Assembly: GCA_017991275.1 (NCBI GenBank)
Contig: JAGNMH010000251.1
Location: forward strand, 1 to 7,578
Reading direction: 5' to 3'
DNA from: Acidobacteriota bacterium
Lineage (GTDB): Bacteria > Acidobacteriota > Blastocatellia > RBC074
Length of the DNA: 7,578 nt
The notes beneath the pieces are model-generated. The model did no database searches, was not told where the DNA came from, and was given only the letters and a program-made list of their open reading frames with translations. Below, piece by piece: positions 5,573 through 7,578 of this stretch (position 1 is its first letter; each line of letters starts with the position of its first letter). The translations under genes and the position numbers were made by a program.

Positions 5573-6814
5573 TTATGACCGATACGCTTCACGCCCGACG
5601 CCTTGAACGGGAATGCCCTGCGCGGCCAGCACTTCGTTTTGCAGCGCGAACATGCAGGCAGCCGCTTCGTCAATTTTGCGAGCGAAGGCGATGGAACCTT
5701 GCAGGATAGGTTTCAGCAACTCTTTGTCCTGAATGCGAGCTTTAGGATATTCGTGCTCGACGATCAGGTAAGTGTTTTCAACATCCAGTTGCAAGAGTTC
5801 GCGCGCGGCCAGTTGATGATCCAGCCAATCAACCGTGCGGTTTTGCAGATAAGCCAGCGGATCGTGTTTCGCCGTGCCGGGCAATTCGTGTTCGCACAAC
5901 ACGACTTGTTTGGCCCATGCATTCAAATGATCCGCCACGTTTGGCGAAGGCTGTCCGTTAATCATGTCTCCGCGTTCGACAGTCTGGCCGCCGTAACCCC
6001 AGGCGGAAACGCCCTTTGCGTCAGTGACCTGACCTTTGACGTGGAAGCCTCCAATCAAGAAGTTGTAGCCGGTGTCTTTCAAATACTGAAACAGCGAGCG
6101 CGTGTCCTGTCCCATCAAAATTGCGTGCGACGGATCGTAATGAATGCGGAACTGGTCGCCTACGCCATGTTTTTCGCAAATCTTGTGCAGCGCGATCCAG
6201 GTTCCAGGAGTGTAGGCAATGTTGTTGTGCCAGTTGTCGCCGGGAACCCAGCCGGGCATTGGGCATTGTTCGATTCGATAAACCAATCCGCGCTCTTTGG
6301 CGGCTTTCAGCAGCGGAACAAACCATTCTTCGAAATCCAACAAGTTCTGATCCATGTTTGTCGCTTGATTACGACCGACGAATCCGCATACGGCGGACAC
6401 ATTCAATTCAACCGCCGCGTCCATCGCGCGCAGCATGAAATCGTGTTTCTTTTTCCGCAGCGCCGGATCGTGATGAAGCATGTTGTCGAAATAACCGACT
6501 TCAGAAATTTCGACTTTGTTGGCCTGCAAACTGGCGCGGACGCGGTTGCCGCGTTCTTTGGTGAATGGCTGGCGCAAATCCAGATGGTTGGCGGTCGGAT
6601 CAAGCATCGCTTCCGCCGGAATGTCGGATTCAGAAGGGTGCAGCGCGGAACCAAGTTGTATGTAATTTACGCCGAGTTCAGCCGCGAACTGAACCCATTC
6701 TTCGATGGCCAGATCGGGGTCTGGATCGCGCTTTTCACGCGGAGTCAGTTCCTGCAAAGCGGCGGTCAGCACGCCAACTTTCATAAACTTCGGCTCGAAT
6801 GCTTTGACGGACAT
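5573..6814 (-). CDS. Sugar phosphate isomerase/epimerase-like TIM-barrel protein
   Basis: This 413-residue cytoplasmic protein (no signal peptide) belongs to the xylose-isomerase-like TIM-barrel superfamily, whose members isomerise, epimerise or otherwise act on sugars with a divalent metal. The N-terminus (MKVGVLTAALQEL, from residue 11) is the first barrel strand, followed by AAELGVNYIQLG (44-55), the usual second strand. Likely metal ligands by family pattern are Glu182 (YRIEQCP), Asp227 (IHYDPSH), His258 (GGFHVKG) and Glu353 or Glu355 (YLIVEHEYP); His230 lies by Asp227. The family is usually about 260-300 residues, so this one is long. Most of the excess is a stretch of about 85 residues between His258 and Glu353, with a shorter tail after 360. 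The start is set by AAGGAG, eight bases before ATG. The gene precedes the ThuA gene on the same strand, which suggests shared sugar catabolism. The exact substrate and reaction cannot be read from the sequence. Confidence 0.87.
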   Translation of the reverse strand: MSVKAFEPKFMKVGVLTAALQELTPREKRDPDPDLAIEEWVQFAAELGVNYIQLGSALHPSESDIPAEAMLDPTANHLDLRQPFTKERGNRVRASLQANKVEISEVGYFDNMLHHDPALRKKKHDFMLRAMDAAVELNVSAVCGFVGRNQATNMDQNLLDFEEWFVPLLKAAKERGLVYRIEQCPMPGWVPGDNWHNNIAYTPGTWIALHKICEKHGVGDQFRIHYDPSHAILMGQDTRSLFQYLKDTGYNFLIGGFHVKGQVTDAKGVSAWGYGGQTVERGDMINGQPSPNVADHLNAWAKQVVLCEHELPGTAKHDPLAYLQNRTVDWLDHQLAARELLQLDVENTYLIVEHEYPKARIQDKELLKPILQGSIAFARKIDEAAACMFALQNEVLAAQGIPVQGVGREAYRS

Positions 6815-7097
6815 TGGTAACTCTCCTTGGTTTCTGTGGTAATCGGACGCGCAACCGACAGGTATCGTTGATCTGACGAGTTTATGCGCCCGTGATATTG
6901 GTCTGTGACGATGAACGAATGATTACTGATGGCGAAGTAAGAGACAGGATTAGCCATCAATCGGCAGTCTGCCCGACGTGTTTTATAGTGTCAAGTTTTG
7001 GTTTGACCAGGTTTAGTAGGAGCGCAAAGATGCGTGTGCTGTGCGGCTATGTTATTTTGCCCGCACGTTTCAAATCATCTGGAGGCTCCCGAAAACA
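6815..7097. other. Divergent intergenic region
   Basis: These 283 bases separate the minus-strand isomerase-like gene from the plus-strand dipeptidase gene and must hold the promoters of both. The isomerase ribosome site AAGGAG is at 6823-6828 (minus strand). GGAGG at 7081-7085 serves the dipeptidase. TATAGT at 6984-6989 is a possible plus-strand -10 box, but no convincing -35 box stands at the right distance, and TTGACC at 7003-7008 also lacks a good partner. A small dyad, GGCAG-T-CTGCC (6963-6973), could be a protein-binding site. Short open frames here have no ribosome site and no coding character. Confidence 0.5.
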
Positions 7098-7578
7098 ATG
7101 AAAAAGTTGGTCATCGGTCTGGCAATCGTGGTTGTGGTTGCGGCAATTGTCATCTTTGGTTTCGTGCCGACTTATGTCGGCAAAGACATGAATCGAACGA
7201 TCAATCTGCCGCCTTACGCGGCTTCTGAAGCGGCGAAGGAACTGCATAAAAAATTGTTGGTTGCCGATCTGCACGCCGACACGCTGATGTGGAATCGTGA
7301 TCTGCTGCAAAAAGGAAGCTGGGGGCATGTTGATCTGCCGCGATTGCAGGAAGGGAATGTCGCCGTTCAAGCCTTCACCGTTGTCACCAAAACTCCGCGC
7401 AACATGAACATCGAAGCCAACACGGGCGACACGGACAACATTACTTTGCTGGCCTTTGCCGAACGCTGGGCACTGGCTGCGCTAACTAACCTGACCGAAC
7501 GCGAGCTTTACCAAGCTGGACGTTTGCACGAAGCTTCAGCCCGTTCAAAAGGCAAACTTGTCATTCTGAAAACCAAAG
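7098..7578 (+). CDS. Membrane dipeptidase (peptidase family M19), 5' part, cut by window end
   Basis: The frame is open from ATG at 7098 to the window end: 160 residues, with the rest missing. Family M19 proteins are zinc-dependent TIM-barrel dipeptidases that hydrolyse dipeptides, including some with a D-residue at the C-terminal side. Residues 4-23 are a hydrophobic segment (LVIGLAIVVVVAAIVIF) without a clear cleavage site, so the protein is probably anchored in the inner membrane and faces the periplasm. VADLHADTLMW (55-65) matches the first metal-binding motif (HxD, here His59 and Asp61). GHVDLPRLQEGNVAVQAFTV (76-95) matches the next conserved block. Later zinc ligands lie beyond the window. 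GGAGG at 7081-7085 is 12 bases before ATG, a rather long spacing that may mean modest translation. A full protein of this family is usually about 350-450 residues. Confidence 0.86.
   Translation, partial: MKKLVIGLAIVVVVAAIVIFGFVPTYVGKDMNRTINLPPYAASEAAKELHKKLLVADLHADTLMWNRDLLQKGSWGHVDLPRLQEGNVAVQAFTVVTKTPRNMNIEANTGDTDNITLLAFAERWALAALTNLTERELYQAGRLHEASARSKGKLVILKTK

Noticed and set aside
5603..6820. A 405-codon plus-strand frame opposite the isomerase-like gene.
   Set aside because: It mirrors a gene with clear motifs and a strong ribosome site. Its translation is Phe/Val/Arg-rich without recognisable motifs, as expected from the reverse of a GC-biased coding frame.
6892..7101. A 69-codon plus-strand frame starting with GTG ahead of the dipeptidase gene.
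   Set aside because: No ribosome site, no coding character, and it overlaps the ribosome site and start of the dipeptidase; the ATGA overlap is again trivial.

Overview
The window looks like chromosomal DNA of a Gram-negative soil or freshwater heterotroph, most likely an acidobacterium of the Blastocatellia or Solibacter type. I infer this from the gene families, with no database search: a long Oar-like TonB-dependent receptor with an N-terminal carboxypeptidase-regulatory-like domain, an exported ThuA-domain protein, a long sugar-phosphate-isomerase-like TIM barrel and a membrane-anchored M19 dipeptidase. Codon use looks uniform. There is no transposase, phage gene, CRISPR array, tRNA or rRNA in view.

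Layout. Bases 1-150 are a leader with a bulged hairpin (80-110), followed by the receptor gene on the + strand (151-3537). A strong hairpin terminator (3577-3627) and a good sigma70-type promoter (3666-3693) separate it from a gene for a small exported beta-barrel-like protein (3796-4533, +). A perfect 13-bp hairpin (4544-4578) lies between that gene and two minus-strand genes that converge on it: ThuA-domain protein (4616-5422) and, upstream of it in transcription, an isomerase/epimerase-like protein (5573-6814). The 150-bp gap between these two holds a 106-bp element made of two inverted 41-nt repeat units (5453-5558). A 283-bp divergent intergenic region (6815-7097) then leads to the 5' part of a membrane dipeptidase gene (7098 to the window end, +).

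How the genes may work together. The receptor would move a ligand across the outer membrane using TonB energy. The ThuA and isomerase genes share strand and order and may be one transcription unit for sugar (possibly keto-sugar) breakdown. The dipeptidase belongs to a separate, divergent unit for periplasmic peptide turnover. No substrate can be read from the sequence.

The most notable non-coding feature is the 5453-5558 element. Its two units share their flanks exactly but differ in a 15-nt core. The core folds into a hairpin in both copies, with two base pairs changed on both sides, as expected if structure rather than sequence is kept. I found no convincing evidence for an entirely new multi-gene system.
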